DNA of 38,659 nucleotides from Ardenticatenaceae bacterium (GTDB lineage Bacteria > Chloroflexota > Anaerolineae > Promineifilales > Promineifilaceae), in NCBI GenBank assembly GCA_011525915.1, contig WYBM01000045.1:1-38659 (forward strand), in the 5' to 3' direction. The translations under genes were made by a program, and so were the position numbers. The first letter of the stretch is position 1. Each line of letters starts with the position of its first letter. A model generated the notes under the pieces. The model was not told the origin of the DNA, did not search any database, and worked only from the letters and a program-made list of their open reading frames with translations. Below are positions 24,087-33,248 of the stretch, one piece after another.

Positions 24087-25091
24087 TCAGCTATCCAGGG
24101 TCAGGACGGCAGCACCGCGAATCTGGCTGATTTTTAAGCGCTGCAAAACCTCATTCGCCTGGGCCAGGGGGTAGGTTTCCACCTCTGTCTGAATAGGGAT
24201 TTGCCCGGCCAATGCCAGAAACTCGGCGGCATCCTGCCGGGTGAAATTGGCCGCGCTGCGCAGCACACGCTCGCCATAAATCAGGTCATAGGGCAGTTCC
24301 GGGATGGGTGTCATGTGAATAGCGTTGATCGTTACCGTACCGCCAGGCCGCAGGTGGCTTAGGGCGTGCGGTACAAGCCAACCGGCCGGAGCAAAGGTCA
24401 CGCCGGCATCCAGCAAATGCGGCGGCTTCTCCTCGGCCGTGCCCGTCCAGACGGCACCCAATGACGCCGCGTGGCGGCGATGCGCCGGACTGCGGGTGAA
24501 TACGTATACGTCACACCCCCAATGCCGGGCCACCTGAATGGCCAGGTGGGCGCTGGCGCCAAAACCATACAACCCTAACCGTCCACCCGGCTGAATACCG
24601 CTCAACCGCAGTGACCGGTAACCAATGATCCCGGCGCAAAGCAGCGGTGCTGCCTGCGCATCGTTAAAAGCATCTGGCAGGGCATAGGCAAACTGTTCAT
24701 CTATCACCACATAATCAGCGTAGCCGCCGTCTGTATGCAGACCAGTAAAACGGGCACGTTCGCATAAATTCTCCTGCCCATTCTGGCAGGCAATACAGTC
24801 GCTGCAGGTCCAGTTGAGCCAGGCCCCCCCTACCCGGTCGCCTACCTGGTGCCGGGTGACACCTGCACTGGTGGCATCTACCAGGCCCACAACCTGGTGG
24901 CCAGGGATAAGGGGCAGGCGCGGCAGGTCCAGGTCACCTTCCACTGTGTGCAAATCAGTGTGACACACACCACACACACGCACTTTAAGGCGAATTTGAC
25001 CAGGGGCTGGCTGCGGCACGGCCGTTTCTACCCATCTTAAGGGGTTCTCTGTCACCGGCGCCGGCGCCGTCAATTGCATTGCTTTCATCAT
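24087..25091 (-). CDS. Zinc-dependent alcohol dehydrogenase family protein
   Basis: 334 residues of the medium-chain dehydrogenase/reductase superfamily. Catalytic-zinc ligands are Cys40 (VCGVCHTDLH) and His65 in PGHQVVG. The structural zinc site is Cys96, 99, 102 and 110 in WTCSDCIACQNGQENLCE. The dinucleotide-binding fold is GGRLGLYGFGASAHLAIQVARHWG. It should oxidise primary alcohols or reduce aldehydes with NAD(P); the pattern resembles the AdhA-like zinc-binding branch. It is the first gene of the minus-strand series and diverges from the pullulanase gene. The spacer to that gene (166 bp) contains the palindrome TTAACTGTTAA, but no convincing Shine-Dalgarno precedes this ATG. Confidence 0.93.
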   Translation of the reverse strand: MMKAMQLTAPAPVTENPLRWVETAVPQPAPGQIRLKVRVCGVCHTDLHTVEGDLDLPRLPLIPGHQVVGLVDATSAGVTRHQVGDRVGGAWLNWTCSDCIACQNGQENLCERARFTGLHTDGGYADYVVIDEQFAYALPDAFNDAQAAPLLCAGIIGYRSLRLSGIQPGGRLGLYGFGASAHLAIQVARHWGCDVYVFTRSPAHRRHAASLGAVWTGTAEEKPPHLLDAGVTFAPAGWLVPHALSHLRPGGTVTINAIHMTPIPELPYDLIYGERVLRSAANFTRQDAAEFLALAGQIPIQTEVETYPLAQANEVLQRLKISQIRGAAVLTLDS

Positions 25092-25257
25092 TTAGATGCG
25101 CCCTTAACTGTTAAGAGAGCTAATATAAGACAGGGCATATTCTAACACACATCGCAGCGAACCCTAAGAAACGATACGCTCGTAAGGTTGCACATACAAC
25201 CGTCGCCGCCTCTGGAGAAATGGCGTAAAATTTGGGGTGAGGAGTGAAAGATAAATA

Positions 25258-28200
25258 ATGAATCTATTTCCCCGCTTCCGCCAAACATGGCACTTACTGG
25301 CAACCATGGCGTGGCTGTTGCTCACGGTGATGGCCCCCACCTATGCTCAAACCGATGACCCCACCAGCATTCCACCCCCACAAAACGTTACCATTGCTGG
25401 GACCATTCAACCTCAGCTTGGCTGCTCCGGTGAATGGAACACCACCTGTGCTGAAAGCCAGTTACAGTACGACCCCGATGATGATTTATGGATCGCCACC
25501 TTTGACCTGACGGCCGGCGACTATGAATACAAAGCCGCCCTCAACGGCAGTTGGGATGATAATTACGGCCGCAATGCCGAATACTATGGCCCCAACATCC
25601 CCCTCACCGTGGCCGCAGATGGCCCGGTGACGTTCTGGTATGATCACAAAACCCGTTGGGTGTCTGACAGCATCAACAATCTGGTGGCCAATGTGCCCGG
25701 CAGCTTCCAGGATGAGATCGGCTGCCCCGGCGACTGGCAGCCAGACTGTCTGCGCTCCCTGCTGCAAGACCCCAATGGGGATGGCCTCTACACCTTTGTC
25801 ACGGCACTGGTCCCCGCCGGGGAGTATGAGGCCAAAGTGGCTGTCAACCAGAGCTGGGACCAGAATTATGGCGCAGACGGGGCACCTGATGGCCCCAACA
25901 TCCCCTTTACCGTGGGGGATGGGCAGGCTGTCATTTTTACCTTTGACCCGGCCACCAGCCTGCTTACCATTGACACAACCGATGACATTCCTGCGGGTGT
26001 TATCACCGATCCGTCACAAAGCGGCGGACCAGGCGGTGGGCTGCCACCCCCGGCGGCCCCTTTTCCCGATCTTGTGGTTATTCCCGGCACGCTTCAAAGT
26101 GCCCTCGGCTGCCCCGGTGATTGGCAGCCAGAGTGTGAAGCCACGGCTCTGACCTTTGACCAAGATGACCAGGTGTGGACGGCCGTGTTTGACATTCCCG
26201 CGGGCGACTACGAATATAAAGCCGCCCTCAACGGCAGTTGGGACGTGAACTTTGGCCTCAATGCCGAGCCAGGCGGGGCCAACATCTCGTTATCACTGAC
26301 TGCGGCCACGGCCGTGGCCTTCTTCTTTGACCACAACACCGGCTGGGTGGCCGACAACGTCAACAACCTCATTGCCAACGTGCCCGGTGACTTTCAGGAT
26401 GAGATCGGCTGCCCCGGCGACTGGCAGCCAGACTGCCTACGCTCCTGGCTGCAAGACCCTGATGGTGATGGTACGTTCATCTTCCAGACCGTCTCCATCC
26501 CCACCGGCAGCTATGAAGCCAAAGTGGCCGTCAACCAAAGCTGGGATGAGAATTATGGCGAAGGCGGCGCCCAGGACGGCGCCAACATTCCCTTTAGTGT
26601 GGCCGCCGACGGCGAGCTGGTAACCTTCATCTGGAGCAGCCAGAGCAAACTGCTGACCATTGCCGTGGGCGACGAAGGTGGCCCCAAAGGGAACATTGCC
26701 GAGCAAAGAGGGCATTGGGTCAGCGAAAGCATCATTGTTTGGGACGTTGACCTGCCAGAAGACGCCCGCTACTTCTTCCATTATGACCCGTTTGGCAATG
26801 TCTTTGCCCTGGGGCCAACCGGCATCAGCAGCGGTGAAGTTATTTCCATGACTATGCTGCCTGGCGGCCTGCCGTCTGACCTGGCCGCCAGGTTCCCTCA
26901 CCTACAGAATGCCCGCGCTTTTCAGTTTGACGCTGAGGATACAGGTTTTGTACGTGTGGCGCTCAAGGGGCAGGTAGCGATTTCCGCCCAAAACGCTGAT
27001 GGCCAGGTCCTTGACGCCACCGGCCTGCAAATCCCCGGTGTGCTGGACGGTCTTTACACCTATGACGGGCCGTTGGGTGTGACCTGGGAGGGCGACGTGC
27101 CTACCTTACAGGTGTGGGCGCCCACCGCCCGCATGGTCAGGCTGCACCTGTTTGACAACAGCCATCCCAACACCCAGGCCCAGGTACAAACCATGCGCAT
27201 TGATCCCCGCAGCGGCGTCTGGTCGCTCGCCGGCACGCCGGCGTGGCATAACAAATACTATCTATACGAAGTGCAGGTCTATGTGCCATCTGAAGGCAGC
27301 GTGCAAACCAACCTGGTCACCGACCCCTACAGCCTCAGCCTGGCCATGAACTCCTCCCGCAGCCAGATTGTAGATTTAAACGACCCCGGCTTAAAACCAG
27401 AGGGCTGGGACACATTGCCAAAACCCACACTGGCTGCGCCAGAAGACAGCGTTATTTATGAACTGCATGTGCGTGATTTCAGCGTCAACGATGCTACGGT
27501 ACCCGATGCATTAAAAGGGACGTTTGCCGCCTTCACCCTGCCAGATTCTCATGGGATGAGGCATCTGCGCAGCTTGGCAGCCGCCGGGATGACCCATATT
27601 CACCTGCTGCCTGTTTTTGACATTGCCACGATTAATGAAGATAAATCCACCTGGGAAAGCCCTTCATTTGCCGAATTGGCCGACCTCCCGCCCGATGCTG
27701 AAACACAACAAGCCCTGATAGAAGCAACGGCCGATAAAGACGGTTTTAACTGGGGCTATGATCCGTTTCATTACACCGTGCCCGAAGGCAGTTATGCTAC
27801 AGATGCGGATGGCCCACAGCGTATTTTAGAGTTTCGTCAGATGGTACAGGCACTTAACCAGAATGGCCTGCGGCTGGTGATGGACGTGGTGTATAACCAT
27901 ACCAACGCCGCCGGGCAAAGTGACTTTTCCGTGTTGGACCGCATTGTGCCTGGTTATTATCATCGGCTGAATGCCACCGGCAAGGTAGAACGGTCTACCT
28001 GCTGCGCCAACACTGCCAGCGAGCACAACATGATGCGCAAACTCATGGTGGATTCGGTGCTCACCTGGGCCGAAGCGTACAAGGTGGATGGCTTCCGGTT
28101 TGACCTGATGGGTCACCACATGCGTGATGATATGCTGGCCGTGCGCCAATCATTGGATGCGCTGACAATAGCTGACAATGGGGTAGATGGGCCAGCCATT

Positions 28201-29640
28201 TATGTGTATGGTGAAGGGTGGAACTTTGGCGAAGTAGCCGACAATGCCCGCGGCGTCAACGCCACCCAATTAAACATTGGCGGTACAGGTATTGGTGTGT
28301 TTAATGACCGCATCCGTGACGCTATTCGTGGCGGCAATCCGTTTGGCGATTATCAGAAACAGGGCTTTGTCAATGGCCTGTATTACGATGCCAATGAGAC
28401 GGACCAGGGCGTAGCCGCAGTGCAGCTGGCCCGCCTGCTGGAATTAAGCGACCACATTCGTGTGGGGTTGGCCGGTAACCTGGCGGCCTATGAATTCATG
28501 GGCGCTAATGGCAGTATCACAACAGGTGAATTTGTTTTCTATAACGGCTCCCCGGCCGGTTACACGGCCGACCCGCAAGAGAATATCAACTATGCCTCGG
28601 CCCATGATAACGAGACGCTGTTTGACGCCATCATGTACAAAGCGCCGCTAACGCGCACCCCAGCAGAACGGGCACAGATGCAGAACATGGCCCTGAGCCT
28701 GGTAATGTTGGGCCAGGGGGTGCCCTTTTTCCATGCCGGCAGTGACATGCTGCGCTCCAAGGATTTTGATCGGGATAGTTTTAACTCCGGCGATTGGTTT
28801 AACCGGCTGGATTTTACCTATGCCAGCAATAACTGGGGGAGCGGACTGCCGGTAGCCAACAAAAACCGGGAAAACTGGCCGCTGCAACAACCATATCTGG
28901 CCAATCCTGCCCTGGCTCCAGACCGGGAGACGATCTTAATGACGGTGAACCACTTCCAAGACATGCTGCAAATTCGCCGCAGTTCACCCTTGTTCCGTCT
29001 GCAAACGGCCGTGGACATTCAAGAACGCCTGCACTTTCATAATACCGGCCCAGAGCAAATTCCCGGCCTGATTGTGATGAGCCTGGATGACCGGGTGGGT
29101 GTGGGGCTGGACCCTGCTCATGACCTGATCATCGCCCTCTTTAACGCCAATGACGAAGCCCAGATATTTGCTATGCCCCAACTGGTGGGGGCGAGTATGA
29201 TGCTGCATCCGGTGCTGGCTGCTAACAGCCACAGCCTTTATACGCAGATGGCCTTTGATACGGCTACCGGTACATTTACGGTTCCTGGCCGGAGTACGGC
29301 CGTATTTGTGCTGCCCGAAGGCGCGGACATAGCAGCAGAAACGGCCGTAACGGACCCCACTGCACCAGCAGAGACAGAAGAGGCCGGCACGGCCGTGGTC
29401 GAAGAAGAACACGAAACCACAGAAACGATGACGGAAACAGACCATGATGAAAAGGAGGAACCGATTGTGTTTTCCACAGAAGCAATTGCTCAGACGCTTT
29501 CCATCTGGTTAGGCGCCGCGGCCGTAGGGCTGGTCTTGGCCCTGATCATTGCGTTCTTTAGCCCACGCGCCGGTCATGCCGAAGACGGCGGCCATGGCAC
29601 ACATGGTGAAGACAAAAGCCACCACGAAGCGCCTCATTAA
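25258..29640 (+). CDS. Cell-surface type I pullulanase (GH13) with four X25-type modules and C-terminal anchor
   Basis: A debranching enzyme for alpha-1,6 links in pullulan, starch or glycogen, 1460 residues. The signal peptide ends near Ala30. Four pullulanase X25-type modules (about 42-135, 142-245, 271-365, 372-472) each carry GCxG(D/E)W. A further N-terminal region (about 484-600) and a CBM48-like domain (about 605-720, PTLQVWAPTARMVRLHLFD) follow. The GH13 barrel has the type I motif FNWGYDP (830-836), DVVYNHT (876), GFRFDLMGHH (nucleophile Asp949), YGEGWNFG (acid/base Glu986) and SAHDNETLFD (Asp1117). A Glu/Thr-rich stalk and one membrane helix (about 1413-1433) with a His-rich tail anchor it to the membrane. 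GAGGAG lies upstream of the ATG. Free oligosaccharides would need a transporter not found here. Confidence 0.95.
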   Translation: MNLFPRFRQTWHLLATMAWLLLTVMAPTYAQTDDPTSIPPPQNVTIAGTIQPQLGCSGEWNTTCAESQLQYDPDDDLWIATFDLTAGDYEYKAALNGSWDDNYGRNAEYYGPNIPLTVAADGPVTFWYDHKTRWVSDSINNLVANVPGSFQDEIGCPGDWQPDCLRSLLQDPNGDGLYTFVTALVPAGEYEAKVAVNQSWDQNYGADGAPDGPNIPFTVGDGQAVIFTFDPATSLLTIDTTDDIPAGVITDPSQSGGPGGGLPPPAAPFPDLVVIPGTLQSALGCPGDWQPECEATALTFDQDDQVWTAVFDIPAGDYEYKAALNGSWDVNFGLNAEPGGANISLSLTAATAVAFFFDHNTGWVADNVNNLIANVPGDFQDEIGCPGDWQPDCLRSWLQDPDGDGTFIFQTVSIPTGSYEAKVAVNQSWDENYGEGGAQDGANIPFSVAADGELVTFIWSSQSKLLTIAVGDEGGPKGNIAEQRGHWVSESIIVWDVDLPEDARYFFHYDPFGNVFALGPTGISSGEVISMTMLPGGLPSDLAARFPHLQNARAFQFDAEDTGFVRVALKGQVAISAQNADGQVLDATGLQIPGVLDGLYTYDGPLGVTWEGDVPTLQVWAPTARMVRLHLFDNSHPNTQAQVQTMRIDPRSGVWSLAGTPAWHNKYYLYEVQVYVPSEGSVQTNLVTDPYSLSLAMNSSRSQIVDLNDPGLKPEGWDTLPKPTLAAPEDSVIYELHVRDFSVNDATVPDALKGTFAAFTLPDSHGMRHLRSLAAAGMTHIHLLPVFDIATINEDKSTWESPSFAELADLPPDAETQQALIEATADKDGFNWGYDPFHYTVPEGSYATDADGPQRILEFRQMVQALNQNGLRLVMDVVYNHTNAAGQSDFSVLDRIVPGYYHRLNATGKVERSTCCANTASEHNMMRKLMVDSVLTWAEAYKVDGFRFDLMGHHMRDDMLAVRQSLDALTIADNGVDGPAIYVYGEGWNFGEVADNARGVNATQLNIGGTGIGVFNDRIRDAIRGGNPFGDYQKQGFVNGLYYDANETDQGVAAVQLARLLELSDHIRVGLAGNLAAYEFMGANGSITTGEFVFYNGSPAGYTADPQENINYASAHDNETLFDAIMYKAPLTRTPAERAQMQNMALSLVMLGQGVPFFHAGSDMLRSKDFDRDSFNSGDWFNRLDFTYASNNWGSGLPVANKNRENWPLQQPYLANPALAPDRETILMTVNHFQDMLQIRRSSPLFRLQTAVDIQERLHFHNTGPEQIPGLIVMSLDDRVGVGLDPAHDLIIALFNANDEAQIFAMPQLVGASMMLHPVLAANSHSLYTQMAFDTATGTFTVPGRSTAVFVLPEGADIAAETAVTDPTAPAETEEAGTAVVEEEHETTETMTETDHDEKEEPIVFSTEAIAQTLSIWLGAAAVGLVLALIIAFFSPRAGHAEDGGHGTHGEDKSHHEAPH
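25381..26754 (+). repeat. Tandem 687-bp duplication encoding two X25-module pairs
   Basis: The first pair (about 25381-26067) and second pair (about 26068-26754) line up at a constant offset of 687 bp (229 codons). Examples are GGCGACTA at 25516 and 26203, and GATGAGATCGG at 25711 and 26398. Long stretches are nearly identical at DNA level, including the segment encoding QDEIGCPGDWQPDCLRS. No frameshift results. Confidence 0.85.
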
Positions 29641-29646
29641 TAAGTA

Positions 29647-29675
29647 GTGACAGGCACTCTAGAAGTGCCTGTCAC
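29647..29675 (+). terminator. Perfect 12-bp inverted repeat after the pullulanase gene
   Basis: GTGACAGGCACT (29647-29658) and AGTGCCTGTCAC (29664-29675) enclose a 5-base loop. No T tract follows, so it may be a weak terminator, an mRNA 3'-stabilising hairpin or a dispersed repeat. The core GTGCCTG recurs in the hairpin at 32841. Confidence 0.55.
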
Positions 29676-29765
29676 CCGACTACAAATTACCCCGTTTAGA
29701 ACAGATGTGGTAAAATTAGTCCATCATTCCTAACAGGAAAATGGGCAATAGATCCTGGCAAATAG

Positions 29766-31752
<1,987 letters not shown>

Positions 31753-31804
31753 TGTTACTTTCCTGACATACCAAAATTACGCAACAAAATAGTTTAAAAA
31801 ACAG

Positions 31805-31856
31805 ACACCCCCGCCACAGCCAAGACCATATTTACCGGCCGGCGGGGGTGTTTTTT
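31805..31856 (+). terminator. Strong Rho-independent terminator after gyrB
   Basis: ACACCCCCGCC (31805-31815) pairs perfectly with GGCGGGGGTGT (31841-31851), followed by six T residues. Confidence 0.9.
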
Positions 31857-32039
31857 GTCCAAAGTACAAGTATGTCGTGATCATACTGCTGGGATTATCA
31901 TTGCCAGCTTATCTGCATCCGAATGTACCTTTTACTTTTTAGTAGGTAAGGGTAGAATCAAAAATTGGTTTCGCCAAATTACGGCAAAATCTATCATAAT
32001 GAGCAGCATTTAAAATAATCGAACATTGGAAAGTTAACA

Positions 32040-32789
32040 ATGTCCAATGAACAAGAAGTCAACGATAATGAAACCCAACAGATAATGAAAGGTAAAAAAA
32101 TCCTCGTCATCGACGACGATACGGCCATGTGCCAGATGTTAGAGATCCTCTTTACCATGGAAGGGGCCTTTGTCTTGACAGCAAACGATGGGCGTGAAGG
32201 GCTTCATAAATTCTTTGAAGAGCGTCCCCATCTTGTGATGCTAGACATCCATATGCCCCACATGAATGGTTGGGAAACATGCCGTCAGATTCGGCTCTTA
32301 TCTGACGTGCCGATCATCATGTTGACCAGGTTAAACTCTGATGCAGAGATCATCCGGGGATTAGGCGCAGGCGCCGATGATTTCATCAGTAAACCTTTTA
32401 ATACGTCGGTCTTGTTAGCCCGTACCCGCGCCGTCTTGCGCCGGGTAACAAAAACGGCCGTGCCCACGCCCCCAACCCGTTACGCCGACGGCTATCTTAC
32501 CATCGACCTGGAACGGCGCGAAGTTTTTGTACAGAGCGAGCCAGTCAAACTCACAGCCACAGAATTTCAATTGCTCACCTTTCTCCTTAAAAACGCCGGC
32601 CGTACGCTTAGTTATGAGCAAATCCTGGAAAACGTCTGGGGATGGGAGTACCGGGAAAGCATTGATTATGTGCATGTCTACATCTCTCATCTGCGACGCA
32701 AATTAGAAAAAGATGCCAGAAAACCCCTTTATTTAGTGACCGTGCATAGTATTGGCTATCGCTTTGACAAACCATTCCCTCAAACATAG
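32040..32789 (+). CDS. OmpR/PhoB-family response regulator
   Basis: 249 residues. The receiver domain (about 19-135) has the acidic pair Asp25/Asp26, phosphoacceptor Asp69 (MLDIHMP), Thr96 and Lys118 (ISKPF). The C-terminal winged helix (about 150-245) has VKLTATEFQLLTFLLKNAGRTLSYEQILENVWGW and YISHLRRKLEKD, the OmpR/PhoB trans-activation and DNA-binding helices. An unusual polar N-terminal extension of about 17 residues (NEQEVNDNETQQ) precedes the receiver; Met16 could be an alternative start. Its likely kinase partner is the membrane histidine kinase at 36103, beyond the subtilase. Candidate target sites lie about 120 bp downstream. Confidence 0.93.
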   Translation: MSNEQEVNDNETQQIMKGKKILVIDDDTAMCQMLEILFTMEGAFVLTANDGREGLHKFFEERPHLVMLDIHMPHMNGWETCRQIRLLSDVPIIMLTRLNSDAEIIRGLGAGADDFISKPFNTSVLLARTRAVLRRVTKTAVPTPPTRYADGYLTIDLERREVFVQSEPVKLTATEFQLLTFLLKNAGRTLSYEQILENVWGWEYRESIDYVHVYISHLRRKLEKDARKPLYLVTVHSIGYRFDKPFPQT

Positions 32790-32840
32790 GAACGCCTGGG
32801 GAAATCGGAGCCATCTATCAGCAACTGACCACTTCGGCGA

Positions 32841-32866
32841 GTGCCTGCCCTGAGCGGGGCAGGCAC
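32841..32866. repeat. 10-bp inverted repeat GTGCCTGCCC/GGGCAGGCAC
   Basis: Perfect stem with a 6-base loop (TGAGCG) and no T tract. It shares the GTGCCTG core with the hairpin at 29647-29675, which suggests a dispersed palindromic repeat family. It could also end the response-regulator transcript. Confidence 0.55.
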
Positions 32867-32912
32867 AAGACCTGCGCCTACAAAAGATCATAAAATTTCT
32901 GAACCAGGGTGT

Positions 32913-32930
32913 TTAAGAACATCTTAAGAA
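32913..32930 (+). promoter_or_regulatory. Candidate response-regulator binding site (11-bp-spaced direct repeat)
   Basis: TTAAGAA occurs at 32913-32919 and 32924-32930, one helical turn apart and just upstream of the possible -35 at 32936. OmpR/PhoB-type dimers bind direct repeats of this spacing. The regulator encoded immediately upstream is the natural candidate. This is inference from spacing only. Confidence 0.35.
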
Positions 32931-33089
32931 AATTTTTGGCCGCATTTAAGGGTGTCCTGTTATCCTAGTTGTTCATGGGATTAGGCCAGTAGTTTCCCCC
33001 ATTCCCATGGAGGCGATTTATTGGCATGATTAGCTAATCGGCACAAAGTTTTTGGAAGAAAAGCGAGCGAATTGCGGTCGATTACTCGA

Positions 33090-33142
33090 GTAAACCGCGG
33101 GAAAACGCCTCTTTTTACATCTGAAAACTTTTCGCGGTTTAC
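33090..33142 (+). promoter_or_regulatory. Hairpin in the subtilase 5' leader
   Basis: GTAAACCGCG (33090-33099) pairs with CGCGGTTTAC (33133-33142). AAAA/TTTT inside adds pairs after a two-base bulge. TTTTTACAT in its loop can instead pair with ATGTAAA just downstream (from 33146), so alternative folds are possible. No terminator T tract follows. Confidence 0.45.
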
Positions 33143-33248
33143 CTAATGTAAATCTGACCTCTAAAAACCGAACATAGCAATACCTTCTGCAAGAATTGTG
33201 ATGTATAACGAGTGAAGAAACGCAGCATTCTAAAAAGGTGAGGGGACA

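Larger units (their letters stand above)
32790..33248 (+). other. 459-bp gene-free leader region of the subtilase
   Basis: No convincing reading frame on either strand. The region holds the 32841 inverted repeat, an 11-bp-spaced direct repeat (32913-32930), a weak promoter (TTGGCC 32936-32941, TATCCT 32961-32966, spacer 19) and a GC-containing hairpin (33090-33142). It ends in a GAGGGG Shine-Dalgarno. If the promoter is right, the subtilase mRNA has a leader of about 275 bases. I tried to match known riboswitch cores (c-di-GMP, TPP, cobalamin) and could not. Confidence 0.6.

Noticed and set aside
33030..33150. Cyclic-di-GMP or other known riboswitch in the subtilase leader
   Set aside because: GCAC-like and GCAA-like words occur, but the conserved core order of known classes could not be matched.
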